The notes below the pieces were generated by a model. That model did not search any database. It saw only the letters and a list, made by a program, of their open reading frames with translations, and had not been told where the DNA came from. The translations under genes were made by a program, and so were the position numbers. A DNA stretch of 30,885 nt from an uncultured bacterium (GTDB taxonomy: Bacteria > Bacillota > Clostridia > UBA1381), in contig CAJMRL010000027.1 in the NCBI GenBank assembly GCA_905215805.1, positions 1-30,885 on the forward strand, read 5' to 3'. Position 1 is the first letter of the stretch. Each line of letters begins with the position of its first letter. Positions 15,811 through 24,285 of the stretch are shown one piece after another.

Positions 15811-16455
15811 ATGGCAAAGCTTACAGACAAAGATTATCAAATAATGAATTTCATATATGAGCAAACCGAAATAAAAGGTTTTCCTCCGACTGTGCGCGAA
15901 ATATGTGAAGCTGTCGGATTCACATCGACCGCCACTGTTCACTCAAGGTTAAAGAAACTTGAAAGCATGGGTTATATAATAAAAGAATCTTCAAAGAACC
16001 GTTCCATGCGCCTTGTAAATTATTCTCCGCGCGGTGAAAATGTGCTGAAAAACCTTGACGAAAATTATAATCAAAAATACCTTGAAATTCCGATCTACGG
16101 CAAGATTACCGCCGGAACTCCTATAACTGCCGTACAGGAAACGGACTTCGATACCTTTCCTTTGCCAATGGATTTTGCAAAAAACAAGGATCTGTTTATG
16201 CTCCGCGTATCCGGCGATTCGATGATCAATGCCGCCATACTTGACGGAGACTACATAATCGTTCGCAGACAGCCCACGGCCTCTAACGGTGATATTGTAG
16301 CAGCAATGATAAACGGCGGTGAAGCAACGGTTAAAACTTTCTATATGGAAAAAGGACATTTTCGCCTTCAACCGGAAAATGATGAAATGGAGCCTATTAT
16401 AGTAAAAGAAGTTTCCATCCTCGGTAAAGTGGTCGGAGTTTTTAGAAAAATGTAA
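15811..16455 (+). CDS. lexA: LexA SOS repressor / self-cleaving protease
   Basis: Repressor of the SOS DNA-damage regulon. I start it at the ATG at 15811 (214 aa), because AAAGGA lies about nine nt upstream; an ATG at 15793 would place that site inside the gene. The N-terminal winged helix (about residues 1-65) contains PPTVREICEAVGFTSTATV. The cleavage bond is A101-G102 in ITAGTPITA. The catalytic dyad is S137 in VSGDSM and K175 in EATVKTF, so autocleavage should work. The upstream palindrome over the -35 box suggests autoregulation. metK follows 102 nt later with its own promoter. Confidence 0.95.
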   Translation: MAKLTDKDYQIMNFIYEQTEIKGFPPTVREICEAVGFTSTATVHSRLKKLESMGYIIKESSKNRSMRLVNYSPRGENVLKNLDENYNQKYLEIPIYGKITAGTPITAVQETDFDTFPLPMDFAKNKDLFMLRVSGDSMINAAILDGDYIIVRRQPTASNGDIVAAMINGGEATVKTFYMEKGHFRLQPENDEMEPIIVKEVSILGKVVGVFRKM

Positions 16456-16472
16456 ATTTTTTAAGCTTTATA

Positions 16473-16501
16473 TTGCATTTGCTGTAAGTTTGTGCTACAA
16501 T
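16473..16501 (+). promoter_or_regulatory. Sigma-A promoter of metK
   Basis: TTGCAT (16473-16478), 17 nt, TACAAT (16496-16501). The leader of about 50 nt is too short for a SAM riboswitch. Confidence 0.65.
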
Positions 16502-16557
16502 ATATACGCATTGCAATATAATCGAATAGAATGACTGCAAAAGGAGTATGATAAATT

Positions 16558-17751
16558 ATGGGACGTAAAAGATTTTTTACCTCCGAATCAGTTACAGAGG
16601 GACATCCCGATAAAATCTGTGACCAGATTTCGGATGCTATACTGGACGCGATTCTTGAAAAAGATCCTATGGCTCGTGTTGCCTGTGAAACCACTTGTAC
16701 TACAGGCATAATTTCTATCATGGGAGAAATAACAACAAGCTGCTATGTTGACTTTCCAAAAATAGCGCGTCAAACAGTACTGGAAATTGGTTATGACAGA
16801 GCAAAATACGGCTTTGACGGTACGACATGCGCCGTTGTAACGGCTATAGATGAGCAATCGCCTGATATTGCTCAAGGCGTCAACTCGGGATATGAAAACA
16901 GAGAGCAGGGCGGTAATGAGGACGCCAATTCTACAGGCGCCGGAGATCAGGGTATGATGTTCGGTTATGCCTGCGATGAGACTCCTGAGCTTATGCCAAT
17001 GCCTATCTCAATAGCGCATAAGATGGCTATGAAGCTCACCCAAGTTCGTAAAGACGGTATTCTTGATTATCTCCGTCCAGACGGAAAAACCCAGATCACC
17101 GTTGAATACGATGATGATAAACCTGTAAGAGTAGATACTGTTGTTGTTTCAAGCCAGCACAGCGACCATATCTCAATAGAAAAGCTGCGTGAGGACATAA
17201 AGCGCGAGGTCATCCTTACTACTATCCCCAAGCACCTTATAGATGAAAACACAAAGATCTATATTAATCCTACGGGCCGTTTTGTTGTCGGAGGACCGAG
17301 TGGTGACAGCGGACTTACGGGAAGAAAGCTTATTGTGGATACATACGGCGGTTATGCGCGTCATGGCGGCGGAGCTTTTTCCGGAAAGGATCCGACAAAG
17401 GTTGACAGAAGTGCTGCATATGCTTCACGCTGGGTTGCGAAAAATGTTGTAGCTGCAGGTTTTGCAAAAAAATGTGAAGTTCAGCTTGCATATGCAATCG
17501 GTGTTGCGCATCCTGTTTCAATAATGGTAGATACATTCGGAACAAATACAATTGACGAAGATAAAATCGAAAAAGCTATTGAAAAGGTTTTTGACCTCAG
17601 ACCATATGCTATAATAAACAGATTGGAGCTGAGAAAGCCTATATATAAAAAGCTCGCCGCATACGGACATATGGGACGAGAGGATTTAGGCGTTTCATGG
17701 GAAAAGACCGATATGGTGGATAAGCTTAAAGAGGCAGTTGCCGAAATGTAA
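16558..17751 (+). CDS. metK: S-adenosylmethionine synthetase
   Basis: Makes S-adenosylmethionine from methionine and ATP in the cytoplasm; supplies methylation and the radical-SAM enzymes such as ThiH. 397 aa, full length. Motifs: FTSESVTEGHPDKICDQISD at the N terminus (methionine/ATP and Mg site), GAGDQGMMFGYA (about residues 122-133), the phosphate loop GGGAFSGKDPTKVDRSAAY (about 276-294), and C-terminal GRED. The ATG follows AAAAGGAG. It is a single-gene unit ended by the structured repeat and a bidirectional terminator. Confidence 0.97.
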   Translation: MGRKRFFTSESVTEGHPDKICDQISDAILDAILEKDPMARVACETTCTTGIISIMGEITTSCYVDFPKIARQTVLEIGYDRAKYGFDGTTCAVVTAIDEQSPDIAQGVNSGYENREQGGNEDANSTGAGDQGMMFGYACDETPELMPMPISIAHKMAMKLTQVRKDGILDYLRPDGKTQITVEYDDDKPVRVDTVVVSSQHSDHISIEKLREDIKREVILTTIPKHLIDENTKIYINPTGRFVVGGPSGDSGLTGRKLIVDTYGGYARHGGGAFSGKDPTKVDRSAAYASRWVAKNVVAAGFAKKCEVQLAYAIGVAHPVSIMVDTFGTNTIDEDKIEKAIEKVFDLRPYAIINRLELRKPIYKKLAAYGHMGREDLGVSWEKTDMVDKLKEAVAEM

Positions 17752-17756
17752 AAATA

Positions 17757-17925
17757 GAGGCTGTCGCTTTTAGCGTAGAGCGTTTAAAGGCTGTAAAAGC
17801 CTTTAAACTACGAACAGAACTCACCTCTCGATGTACACAAAGTACATCTTCGGGTGAGTTCTGTTCGTTCTGCATCTAAAATCGAGCCCCCAGCAGTTCT
17901 ATGAGCTTCTTAATGCGACAACCTC
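17757..17925. repeat. MITE-like structured repeat with terminal inverted repeats
   Basis: GAGGCTGTCGC (17757-17767) and GCGACAACCTC (17915-17925) are inverted copies with one mismatch, bounding 169 bp. Inside are two strong hairpins: GTTTAAAGGCT with AGCCTTTAAAC (17782-17808, 5-nt loop), and a perfect 16-bp stem ACGAACAGAACTCACC (17810-17825) with its complement (17853-17868). The latter is capped by an inner GATGTAC/GTACATC stem. No ORF is present. The left end shares GGCT(G/A)TCGCTTTTAGCG with the hairpin at 22233-22273. It looks like a non-autonomous mobile element or a palindromic intergenic repeat; target duplication is not clear. Confidence 0.65.
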
Positions 17926-17941
17926 ATTTTTATGTGAAAGA

Positions 17942-17984
17942 AAAAGGCTATGGCGATCCTTACCGGAGCATGCCATAGCCTTTT
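17942..17984. terminator. Bidirectional terminator between metK and kdgK
   Basis: AAAAGGCTATGGC (17942-17954) and GCCATAGCCTTTT (17972-17984) form a perfect 13-bp stem with A and T tracts on the two sides. It can therefore stop transcription from both convergent genes. Confidence 0.9.
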
Positions 17985-18021
17985 ATTATTTCAGGCATAT
18001 GCCTTGGTTTTAACGCAAAAC

Positions 18022-19053
18022 TTATCTCTGTACACGACCCGAGCCGTCGCCGCCTGCGAGAGTTTCAACTTCCTCTCTTGTAACGAGGTTGAAGTCACCA
18101 GGAATCGTGTGCTTAAGAGCTGAAGCAGCAACACCGAACTCAAGGGCATCCTTAAAGTTCTTACCATCAACAAAACCACAGATTGTGCCGCCCGCAAAGC
18201 TGTCGCCGCCGCCTACACGGTCAACGATCGGGTGAATTCTATATTCCTTTGAATGATAGAACTCATCGTCAGCGCTTGAGTAAATGCAAGCTGACCAACC
18301 ATTGTCCGAAGCTGACTTTGAAACTCTGAGTGATGAAATAACATACTTAAATCCAAACTTTGCAACCATCTGCTTAAATATGCTTTCATAACCTGCAAGA
18401 TTAAGCTCGCCGCTTGTTACGTCTGTATTTTCAGGCTTAAATCCGAGAACCTTGTCTGCATCCTCTTCGTTACCGATGCAAACATCAACATACTGCATAA
18501 GGTTTGACATAACCTTCTGAGCCTTCTCTGATGACCAAAGCTTCTTTCTGAAGTTAAGGTCACATGAAACTGTAACGCCATGAGCCTTTGCAGCCTTACA
18601 AGCAAGCTCTGTAAGCTCAGCAGCAGCATCCGATACAGCCGGAGTAATACCTGTAAAGTGGAACCAGTCAGCACCCTCAAATATCTCATCAAAATTGAAA
18701 TCATCAGCAGTAGCTGTCGAGATCGAAGAATGAGCACGGTCATATGTAACATTTGACGGTCTCATTGAAGCGCCTGTTTCAAGGAAGTATATACCCAATC
18801 TTTCTCCGCCTTTTGCAATATGCTTTGTTTCAACACCATATTTTCTCAAAGCAGCAATTGCGCATGCACCGATCGGGTTATCCGGAACCTTTGTAACAAA
18901 CTCTGCATCATGTCCATAGTTTGCAAGTGATACCGCAACGTTAGCCTCACCGCCGCCGTAGTTAATATCAAACTCGTCAGCCTGAATGTATTTTTCATTA
19001 TTAGGGGTTGATAATCTGAGCATGATTTCACCCATTGTAACAACTTTTGCCAT
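18022..19053 (-). CDS. kdgK: 2-dehydro-3-deoxygluconokinase (PfkB family)
   Basis: Phosphorylates 2-keto-3-deoxygluconate (KDG) to KDPG, the substrate of the aldolase encoded just upstream. 343 aa. The ribokinase-family layout is clear: N-terminal GEIMLRLSTPNNEKY, substrate-binding DINYGGGEANVAVSLANYG (about residues 28-46) and the C-terminal ATP/anion-hole signature DRVGGGDSFAGG, where the Asp is the catalytic base. Second gene of eda-kdgK, 56 nt after eda, with an AAGGAG ribosome site. The pair forms the end of the uronate/pectin or Entner-Doudoroff-type route. Codon choice looks uniform and restricted, consistent with strong expression. Confidence 0.88.
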   Translation of the reverse strand: MAKVVTMGEIMLRLSTPNNEKYIQADEFDINYGGGEANVAVSLANYGHDAEFVTKVPDNPIGACAIAALRKYGVETKHIAKGGERLGIYFLETGASMRPSNVTYDRAHSSISTATADDFNFDEIFEGADWFHFTGITPAVSDAAAELTELACKAAKAHGVTVSCDLNFRKKLWSSEKAQKVMSNLMQYVDVCIGNEEDADKVLGFKPENTDVTSGELNLAGYESIFKQMVAKFGFKYVISSLRVSKSASDNGWSACIYSSADDEFYHSKEYRIHPIVDRVGGGDSFAGGTICGFVDGKNFKDALEFGVAASALKHTIPGDFNLVTREEVETLAGGDGSGRVQR

Positions 19054-19109
19054 TGGAATTATTTCTCCTTTTTATGTAATTTTATTATAAAACTTAATCT
19101 AAAAATCAA

Positions 19110-19760
19110 TTACAACTCTGCACGTGCAGCCTTGATGTTTGCAATAAACTCCTTAGCTGTTTCTGTGATAGCGTTATAGTCGCCTGTCTTTGCACCCTTT
19201 GTGAGTGATGAACCAGCGCCTACAGCAACAACACCAGCCTTGATCCACTCGCCTACATTATCCTTATCAACACCGCCTGTAGGCATCATCTGAGCCTGCG
19301 GAAGCGGTCCCTTGATATCCTTTATGATCTTCGGTCCGTAAAGGTCTGCCGGGAATATCTTAACTATATCAGCGCCTGCTTCCATAGCTGTGATAACCTC
19401 TGTAATTGTAGCGCAGCCCGGCATATACGGTACTCTGTAACGGTTACAAAGCTTAGCTGTCTCAGCATTAAAAGCCGGTGATACAATAAAGTTTGCACCT
19501 GCAAGAATAGCAGCTCTTGCTGTTTCAGGGTCAAGAACTGTACCTGCGCCGAGCATCATCTCACCGTTTTTATACTTCTCTGCCAAAGCTGCAATAACCT
19601 TGTCAGCACCCGGTACTGTAAATGTAAGCTCAATACCTGTACATCCGCCTGCAAGGCAAGCATCACTGATCTTGATAGCTTCTTCTGCATTATTGGCTCT
19701 TACAACAGCCACAAGACCACAGTCCATAAGCTGCGTCAAAACCTGTTCTTTCTTAATCAT
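19110..19760 (-). CDS. eda: KHG/KDPG aldolase
   Basis: Class I aldolase splitting 2-keto-3-deoxy-6-phosphogluconate into pyruvate and glyceraldehyde 3-phosphate (and often 4-hydroxy-2-oxoglutarate). 216 aa, normal. R21 in VAVVRANN, E44 in CTGIELTF (proton-transfer glutamate) and the Schiff-base lysine K134 in DIVKIFPADLYGP are present, with the phosphate site MMPTGGVDKDN. A perfect AAGGAGGT ribosome site precedes the ATG. First gene of a two-gene operon with kdgK; the gene symbol kdgA would be equally suitable. Confidence 0.93.
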   Translation of the reverse strand: MIKKEQVLTQLMDCGLVAVVRANNAEEAIKISDACLAGGCTGIELTFTVPGADKVIAALAEKYKNGEMMLGAGTVLDPETARAAILAGANFIVSPAFNAETAKLCNRYRVPYMPGCATITEVITAMEAGADIVKIFPADLYGPKIIKDIKGPLPQAQMMPTGGVDKDNVGEWIKAGVVAVGAGSSLTKGAKTGDYNAITETAKEFIANIKAARAEL

Positions 19761-19827
19761 TTGAATCTACCTCCTTAAAAATAAAGAATATTACAGAAAT
19801 ATTCTCAATTTATGACTATCTGTTAAT

Positions 19828-19856
19828 ATAATACCACAAAACCAAACAATTTGCAA
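19828..19856 (-). promoter_or_regulatory. Promoter of eda-kdgK
   Basis: On the minus strand TTGCAA (19851-19856), 17 nt, TATTAT (19828-19833), about 65 nt before the eda ATG. No clear operator palindrome was seen. Confidence 0.6.
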
Positions 19857-19940
19857 TATCTATATAAAAGAAAACAAAATTTTTATACCCATTACCTTGT
19901 ATTTTTGTCAACCAAGACGAAAAAGCATCTATCAAAATCA

Positions 19941-19973
19941 AAAAAAAGAGCATACAGCTATTGCCATATGCTC
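19941..19973 (-). terminator. Terminator after the GNAT gene
   Basis: Read on the minus strand, GAGCATA and TATGCTC form a 7-bp stem (19967-19973 with 19948-19954) followed by a run of T (A tract at 19941-19947). Confidence 0.75.
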
Positions 19974-19980
19974 TCTAAAA

Positions 19981-20424
19981 TTACATATTGTTTTCATTCC
20001 ATATCATACGATACTGTATCTCGCCGGTACTGGAATGCAGCCGCGCTCCGTCTATAATAAATCCCATATGTGTTGCAAAATCGATCATAGCGCGATTTTT
20101 TGTATAAACATTTACATGGAGAATAGAGAAGCTTTCCTTTGCAAAGGATATGAGCTTTGTGCCTATCCCCTGTCCCCTGTATTTAGGATCAACAAATAAG
20201 CCTTTAATAAAATTATCATTTGTTATACATATAAATCCCGCTATGACCCCATCAACAATATATACAAAGGTATCCGGAGTAGTCAAATAATCATTTTTTA
20301 TCTTTTCATAATGTTTTTCCCAGAAATTCGCCTCAAGGAAAGAGTTATCGCAAGTAGTGGATCTTAGCCATAAATCAAGCACTTCATAACGCTGCGACTG
20401 GGTCATTCTTTGTATCTTTTCCAT
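19981..20424 (-). CDS. GNAT-family N-acetyltransferase
   Basis: 147-aa acetyl-CoA-dependent acyltransferase. The chosen ATG at 20424 (MEKIQRMTQSQ) lies 4 nt after the DUF975 stop codon; a longer reading from 20523 would run almost 100 nt into that gene and lacks family similarity. The acetyl-CoA pyrophosphate loop is VDPKYRGQGIGTKLI, preceded by the beta-strand IKGLF, and the C-terminal NRAMIDFATHMGFI is the usual motif B. It resembles YjaB/ElaA-like small-molecule or protein acetyltransferases; substrate unknown. Probably cotranscribed with the DUF975 gene. Confidence 0.85.
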   Translation of the reverse strand: MEKIQRMTQSQRYEVLDLWLRSTTCDNSFLEANFWEKHYEKIKNDYLTTPDTFVYIVDGVIAGFICITNDNFIKGLFVDPKYRGQGIGTKLISFAKESFSILHVNVYTKNRAMIDFATHMGFIIDGARLHSSTGEIQYRMIWNENNM

Positions 20425-20428
20425 AATT

Positions 20429-21133
20429 CTATATTCCGAACGTATCTCCGAAATCACTTCTGTCATATCGGCTGTTAACATACGGAAGCTCGCCCGGGCG
20501 AATCCATCCGTTACGAAACGCATCGGATTTCATTTCCATATAAAACTGTACTGAAGCCGCCTCTATATAAGGAGCAAGGAAAATCAAGCCTATGCCCGCT
20601 GTTATCAACGAAAGTATCATCCATCCTATAAACGAAAGAGCTAAAATAAAATACCTCCATTTATTCCCGCGCATCATATTTCTCGTTATTTCAAACGCTC
20701 TTCCGTAATCCAGATTCGGATTTTCCGCAAGCATATATGGGATCATCGCATACTCATACGATTTTATGATGCCTGGAATTATAAACAGCAGCCCCCATAA
20801 AAATGTTTTAAGATCCTTAAAAAACAAGATTTTTACCACATTAGTCAAATTATTTCTAAATGGATACGACAGATTAGCTATATCAACTTTTGCCTCAGCT
20901 TGCTTAATAAAATACCTGTTAACACCAACACACAAAGGCGATACTATTATTATAGAATATAGTATTGACAAAATCGCATAAGCCAGAGACAGTAATTCTG
21001 AGCTGGTATTGATAGTTAACAGTGATATAAGAGATGACACTATTGCATAAATCAGCACTACAACCACACTGTACATATAGCTTCCGGATAAACTCTCTCT
21101 TGCTCTCTGCCTAAATTCTCTCGAAGTTGACAT
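20429..21133 (-). CDS. DUF975-family integral membrane protein
   Basis: 234-aa membrane protein of the DUF975 family. The N terminus REFRQRARESLSGSY is a family signature, followed by roughly five to six hydrophobic segments (about residues 20-40, 50-72, 108-128, 155-180 and 183-205) and a polar C-terminal tail. The loop PGIIKSYEYAMIPYMLAENP with RAFEITRNMMRGNKWRYF is also typical. Function is not known; related proteins are common in Clostridia. First gene of a two-gene unit with the acetyltransferase. Start supported by GGGAGGAG. Confidence 0.85.
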   Translation of the reverse strand: MSTSREFRQRARESLSGSYMYSVVVVLIYAIVSSLISLLTINTSSELLSLAYAILSILYSIIIVSPLCVGVNRYFIKQAEAKVDIANLSYPFRNNLTNVVKILFFKDLKTFLWGLLFIIPGIIKSYEYAMIPYMLAENPNLDYGRAFEITRNMMRGNKWRYFILALSFIGWMILSLITAGIGLIFLAPYIEAASVQFYMEMKSDAFRNGWIRPGELPYVNSRYDRSDFGDTFGI

Positions 21134-21170
21134 ATATAACTCCTCCCTGTAGATAAAATAACTCTTTTAT

Positions 21171-21200
21171 ATTATAACATATGTTCCGCAGTAATTACAA
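21171..21200 (-). promoter_or_regulatory. Probable promoter of DUF975-GNAT unit
   Basis: On the minus strand TTGTAA (21195-21200), 18 nt, TATAAT (21171-21176). The -10 box is consensus, the -35 weaker. Confidence 0.55.
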
Positions 21201-21309
21201 CATATGAATTCTTTTTGTAATAAAAACTTAACATTATTTTCACATTATAATGAGCTTAACACACTTCTTATATATCATTCTTACAAATATACACTTGTAA
21301 AAAATACAC

Positions 21310-21338
21310 TTGAAATTTTTTTCATTTTGAGTTAAACT
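21310..21338 (+). promoter_or_regulatory. Possible promoter of the CAP-domain gene
   Basis: TTGAAA (21310-21315), 17 nt, TAAACT (21333-21338). The -35 lies in the second of two ATACACTTG direct repeats (21289-21297 and 21304-21312). Confidence 0.45.
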
Positions 21339-21414
21339 ATATATATTCGGATATAAGCGAAATGTTTATATTTTTTACAAACTTTTATAAAAAATTAATG
21401 AAAGGTAGATTGAA

Positions 21415-22227
21415 TTGAAAAAAATTTTTACCGCACTTTTTCTTATTGTTTCTCTTATTATGCCCTGCTCAGCCTATGCTGACGATTATATACGCGTGTT
21501 TTTAAACGACCGTGAAATTGAATTTGATCAGCCGCCAATTATATATAACGATCTAACATTTGTGCCGTTTCGCGCAATATTTGAAGCCATGGGCATGGTT
21601 GTACAGTGGGACAACAGCCAGCAGCGTGCCACGGCATTTAATCATGAATACAATATTTCTTTTTTAATGAACTATGATTATATATTTATAAATGGAATCG
21701 GGCTACCGATAGAGTATGGACCGATTATAGAAAATTCACGGATGCTTATCCCGTTAAGAGCTCTTATTGAATCGGTAAACGGAGATGTTTACTGGGACGG
21801 CGATAATAAATATGTATACATAAACTCATCTATGGCTGTTGACACTTCTAACTGGCCGTATGAGGTGCTTGATCTTACAAATGAAATCCGCCGACAGTAT
21901 GGTTTGCCAGAATTTACATGGGACGATAATCTTGCAAAAGTCGGAAGAGAACATTGTATGGATATGGCGGCACAAGGATATTTTGACCACAACTCTCCTG
22001 ACGGCTCAACTCCGTTTGACCGCTTAAACCGAGCCGGAATATCGTATTATGCCGCTGCCGAAAATATTGCCGCCGGCCAAATCGATCCCAAGTCTGTTGT
22101 TGATGCGTGGATGAACTCTGAAGAACATAGGGAAAATATTCTTAATCCTCTTCTGAGAAAAATGGGAGTAGGTATTTCAAGAAACGGTGACTACGGTATT
22201 TACTGGGCACAGGAATTTACAAATTAA
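21415..22227 (+). CDS. Secreted CAP/SCP-domain protein with copper-amine-oxidase-N-type stalk
   Basis: 270-aa exported protein. A signal peptide (about residues 1-22, ending SAYA) is followed by a Cu_amine_oxidN1 stalk domain (about 25-142; PPIIYNDLTFVPFRAIFEAMG and a second half IIENSRMLIPLRALIESVNG). A YkwD-like CAP domain follows (about 150-268), with LTNEIRRQYGLP, H in GYFDHNSPDG, ENIAAG and SEEHRENILNP. The stalk domain has no oxidase chemistry; it is a wall- or surface-associated module in Clostridia. CAP proteins are secreted and variously linked to wall, lipid or protein binding. The start is a TTG with GAAAGG upstream. The same stalk module occurs in two genes at 28-30.7 kb. Confidence 0.88.
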   Translation: MKKIFTALFLIVSLIMPCSAYADDYIRVFLNDREIEFDQPPIIYNDLTFVPFRAIFEAMGMVVQWDNSQQRATAFNHEYNISFLMNYDYIFINGIGLPIEYGPIIENSRMLIPLRALIESVNGDVYWDGDNKYVYINSSMAVDTSNWPYEVLDLTNEIRRQYGLPEFTWDDNLAKVGREHCMDMAAQGYFDHNSPDGSTPFDRLNRAGISYYAAAENIAAGQIDPKSVVDAWMNSEEHRENILNPLLRKMGVGISRNGDYGIYWAQEFTN

Positions 22228-22232
22228 AAATA

Positions 22233-22273
22233 TGGCTATCGCTTTTAGCGCATAGCACTTAACGCGATAGCCA
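22233..22273. terminator. Bidirectional terminator, related to the 17757 repeat
   Basis: TGGCTATCGC (22233-22242) and GCGATAGCCA (22264-22273) form a perfect 10-bp stem between the convergent CAP-domain and argS genes. T-rich sequence follows on both strands. The left arm and loop (GGCTATCGCTTTTAGCG) match the left end of the repeat at 17757 at 16 of 17 positions. Confidence 0.75.
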
Positions 22274-22299
22274 CATTTGCTTTTATTGTATATACTAAA

Positions 22300-24000
22300 T
22301 TACATACTTTCGACTGTTTCTATTCCAAGAAGTCCCAAAGCTGCCTTTATAACTGTACATGACGCGTCAACCATTGCAAGCCTTGCTTTTTTGGTTTCCA
22401 TATCGACGTCATCCTTCATAATCGGATTTGTATTATAAAATTTATTAAAATCCTTTACAAGCTCCGTCACATATCTGTTTATATAAAACGGCTCGTTTTT
22501 CTGAGCCGCAAGCTCTACCGCTGCACCAAACGAATCAAGCTGCTTTGCCAGTCTGTAAGCGTCATCAGATGTATTGAGCGAAAAATCAGCATCGCTGTAA
22601 TCTATGCCCTCGGCACGTCTTAAAATACTGCGTCCTCTTGCATAACCGTACTGGCAATACGGAGCGCTCTCTCCTTCAAAATCAAGCATCGACTCCCAAG
22701 AGAAGATAATATCCTTCTCACGGGAATTTTTAAGGAAAGTATATAAAATAGCGCCTATACCTATCTTTTTGGCAACTCCATCCACATCCTCTATACCGTG
22801 GTTATTCGCTTCGATAATAGCCTTTGTCTTTTCTATAGATTCATTAAGCACATCCTCAAGAAATACTACATCACCGTTTCTTGTAGACATATTTTTTCCG
22901 GGAAGCTTTACAAGACCAAATCCCACATGCTCACAGCCCTTGCTCCATTCCCATCCGGCGCGCTTCATGACCTCGAAAATCTGTTTAAAATGTAAGCTCT
23001 GAGGAATACCCACAACATATATATTTTTATAGAAATCATACGTTCTGTGACGGTATAATGCCGCAGCAATATCACGCGTTGCGTAAATAGTTGCTCCGTC
23101 TGATTTAAGTATAATACACGGCGGCATATTTACATCTGACAAGTCTACTACCTGTGCGCCCTGTGATTCAACCAAAAGCCCCTTATCTCTGAGTATATCT
23201 ACGACCTCATCCATTTTATCAGAATAAAAAGCCTCACCGTTATACGAATCAAAGGATACTCCAAGCATATCATATACACGCTTGAATTCAACAAGGCTAA
23301 GCTCTCTGAAATATGACCAAAGCTTTGTCGTTTCTTCATCTCCGTCCTCAAGCTTTTTGAAATATTCTCTTGCCTCATCCTCAAGCTCCGGATTCTTTTC
23401 CGCTTCCTGATGAAAACGAACGTATATTTTAAGCAGCTCATTTATAGGATCCTTCTCTATTGCCTCCGGATCTCCCCATCTCTTATATGCTGAGATCAGC
23501 TTTCCGAACTGTGTTCCCCAGTCGCCAAGGTGATTAAGCGACTCAACATGATATCCGAGATGCTTATATATTCTTGCAAGAGAATTTCCTACAGCGGTAG
23601 AAAACAAATGTCCTATATGGAACGGTTTTGCAATATTGGGCGATGAATACTCAACAAGCACCGTCTTGCCTTCTCCCTCCTGAGATTTTCCCCAATTCTC
23701 TCCTGCGTTTCTTACTCCTGTAACTGTTCCCTTTATAAATTCTGCGCGGTCAAGGAAGAAATTCAAATATCCCCCTGCTGCTTCACACTTATCCAGCACA
23801 GGATCATCGGCAAATTTTTCTGCCATATCCTTAGCTATAAGCGGAGGCGCCTTACGTAGAACTCGAGCCAGTGGAAAACATGGAAAAGCAAGATCACCCA
23901 TCTTCTCATCCGGCGGAATTTCTATTGCTTTTTCAACCGCTTCATACTCAAGTCCCGTATATTCGGTAAGTTTTTCAACAATATATGCTTTGAAATCCAT
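22300..24000 (-). CDS. argS: Arginyl-tRNA synthetase
   Basis: Class I aminoacyl-tRNA synthetase charging tRNA-Arg. 566 aa. N-terminal Add-1 domain (about residues 1-90), then the catalytic core with VEYSSPNIAKPFHIGHLFS, in which HIGH is residues 128-131; GNSLARIYKHLGYHV and LNHLGDWGTQFGKLI follow. The KMSK position is the family variant MSTRNGD. The anticodon-binding helical domain (about 450-566) ends GLLGIETVESM. Full length. Monocistronic with its own consensus promoter; the short leader leaves no room for a T-box. Confidence 0.97.
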   Translation of the reverse strand: MDFKAYIVEKLTEYTGLEYEAVEKAIEIPPDEKMGDLAFPCFPLARVLRKAPPLIAKDMAEKFADDPVLDKCEAAGGYLNFFLDRAEFIKGTVTGVRNAGENWGKSQEGEGKTVLVEYSSPNIAKPFHIGHLFSTAVGNSLARIYKHLGYHVESLNHLGDWGTQFGKLISAYKRWGDPEAIEKDPINELLKIYVRFHQEAEKNPELEDEAREYFKKLEDGDEETTKLWSYFRELSLVEFKRVYDMLGVSFDSYNGEAFYSDKMDEVVDILRDKGLLVESQGAQVVDLSDVNMPPCIILKSDGATIYATRDIAAALYRHRTYDFYKNIYVVGIPQSLHFKQIFEVMKRAGWEWSKGCEHVGFGLVKLPGKNMSTRNGDVVFLEDVLNESIEKTKAIIEANNHGIEDVDGVAKKIGIGAILYTFLKNSREKDIIFSWESMLDFEGESAPYCQYGYARGRSILRRAEGIDYSDADFSLNTSDDAYRLAKQLDSFGAAVELAAQKNEPFYINRYVTELVKDFNKFYNTNPIMKDDVDMETKKARLAMVDASCTVIKAALGLLGIETVESM

Positions 24001-24042
24001 TTATTAATATACTCCTTTTTTATTATCTGACTTAATTTCTGT

Positions 24043-24071
24043 ATTATATCATATTTTTCCCGATTTTTCAA
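24043..24071 (-). promoter_or_regulatory. Sigma-A promoter of argS
   Basis: On the minus strand TTGAAA (24066-24071), 17 nt, TATAAT (24043-24048), about 45 nt upstream of the ATG. Confidence 0.8.
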
Positions 24072-24216
24072 GGTATTTGCATAAAAATGCTAACGTAAAA
24101 TATTATAAAAAAGGACTTATTTTATTTATCACATAAACATAAGCATTATATTTCATATAAAACTCCTTCGGTCTTTTTACTGATACGTTGATCCTATATC
24201 ATACTAAACGGCTCTT

Positions 24217-24244
24217 CACATTAGAACAGACTTCGGCATACTAT
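24217..24244 (+). promoter_or_regulatory. Sigma-E-like promoter of the cotJ operon
   Basis: CACATT (24217-24222), 14 nt, CATACTAT (24237-24244), close to the mother-cell sigma-E pattern (ATA-type -35, about 14 nt, CATACAnT). It is about 40 nt upstream of cotJA. In Bacillus the cotJ operon is sigma-E dependent. Confidence 0.65.
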
Positions 24245-24285
24245 GTTATACAGGCAGCCTGATTTTAAAGAAAGGAAAGATGTGA

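Noticed and set aside
16456..16557. SAM riboswitch upstream of metK
   Set aside because: The promoter leaves only about 50 nt of leader, with none of the SAM-I, II or III helices.
18213..19043. Several extra same-strand ORFs inside kdgK
   Set aside because: They are frame shadows caused by the restricted codon use of kdgK, without start signals or protein-like composition.
20425..20523. Longer N terminus for the acetyltransferase
   Set aside because: It would run inside the DUF975 gene and adds a non-family sequence; the ATG at 20424 is just past that gene's stop.
24001..24060. T-box leader for argS
   Set aside because: The leader from the -10 box to the ATG is only about 40 nt and has no T-box sequence or specifier stem.
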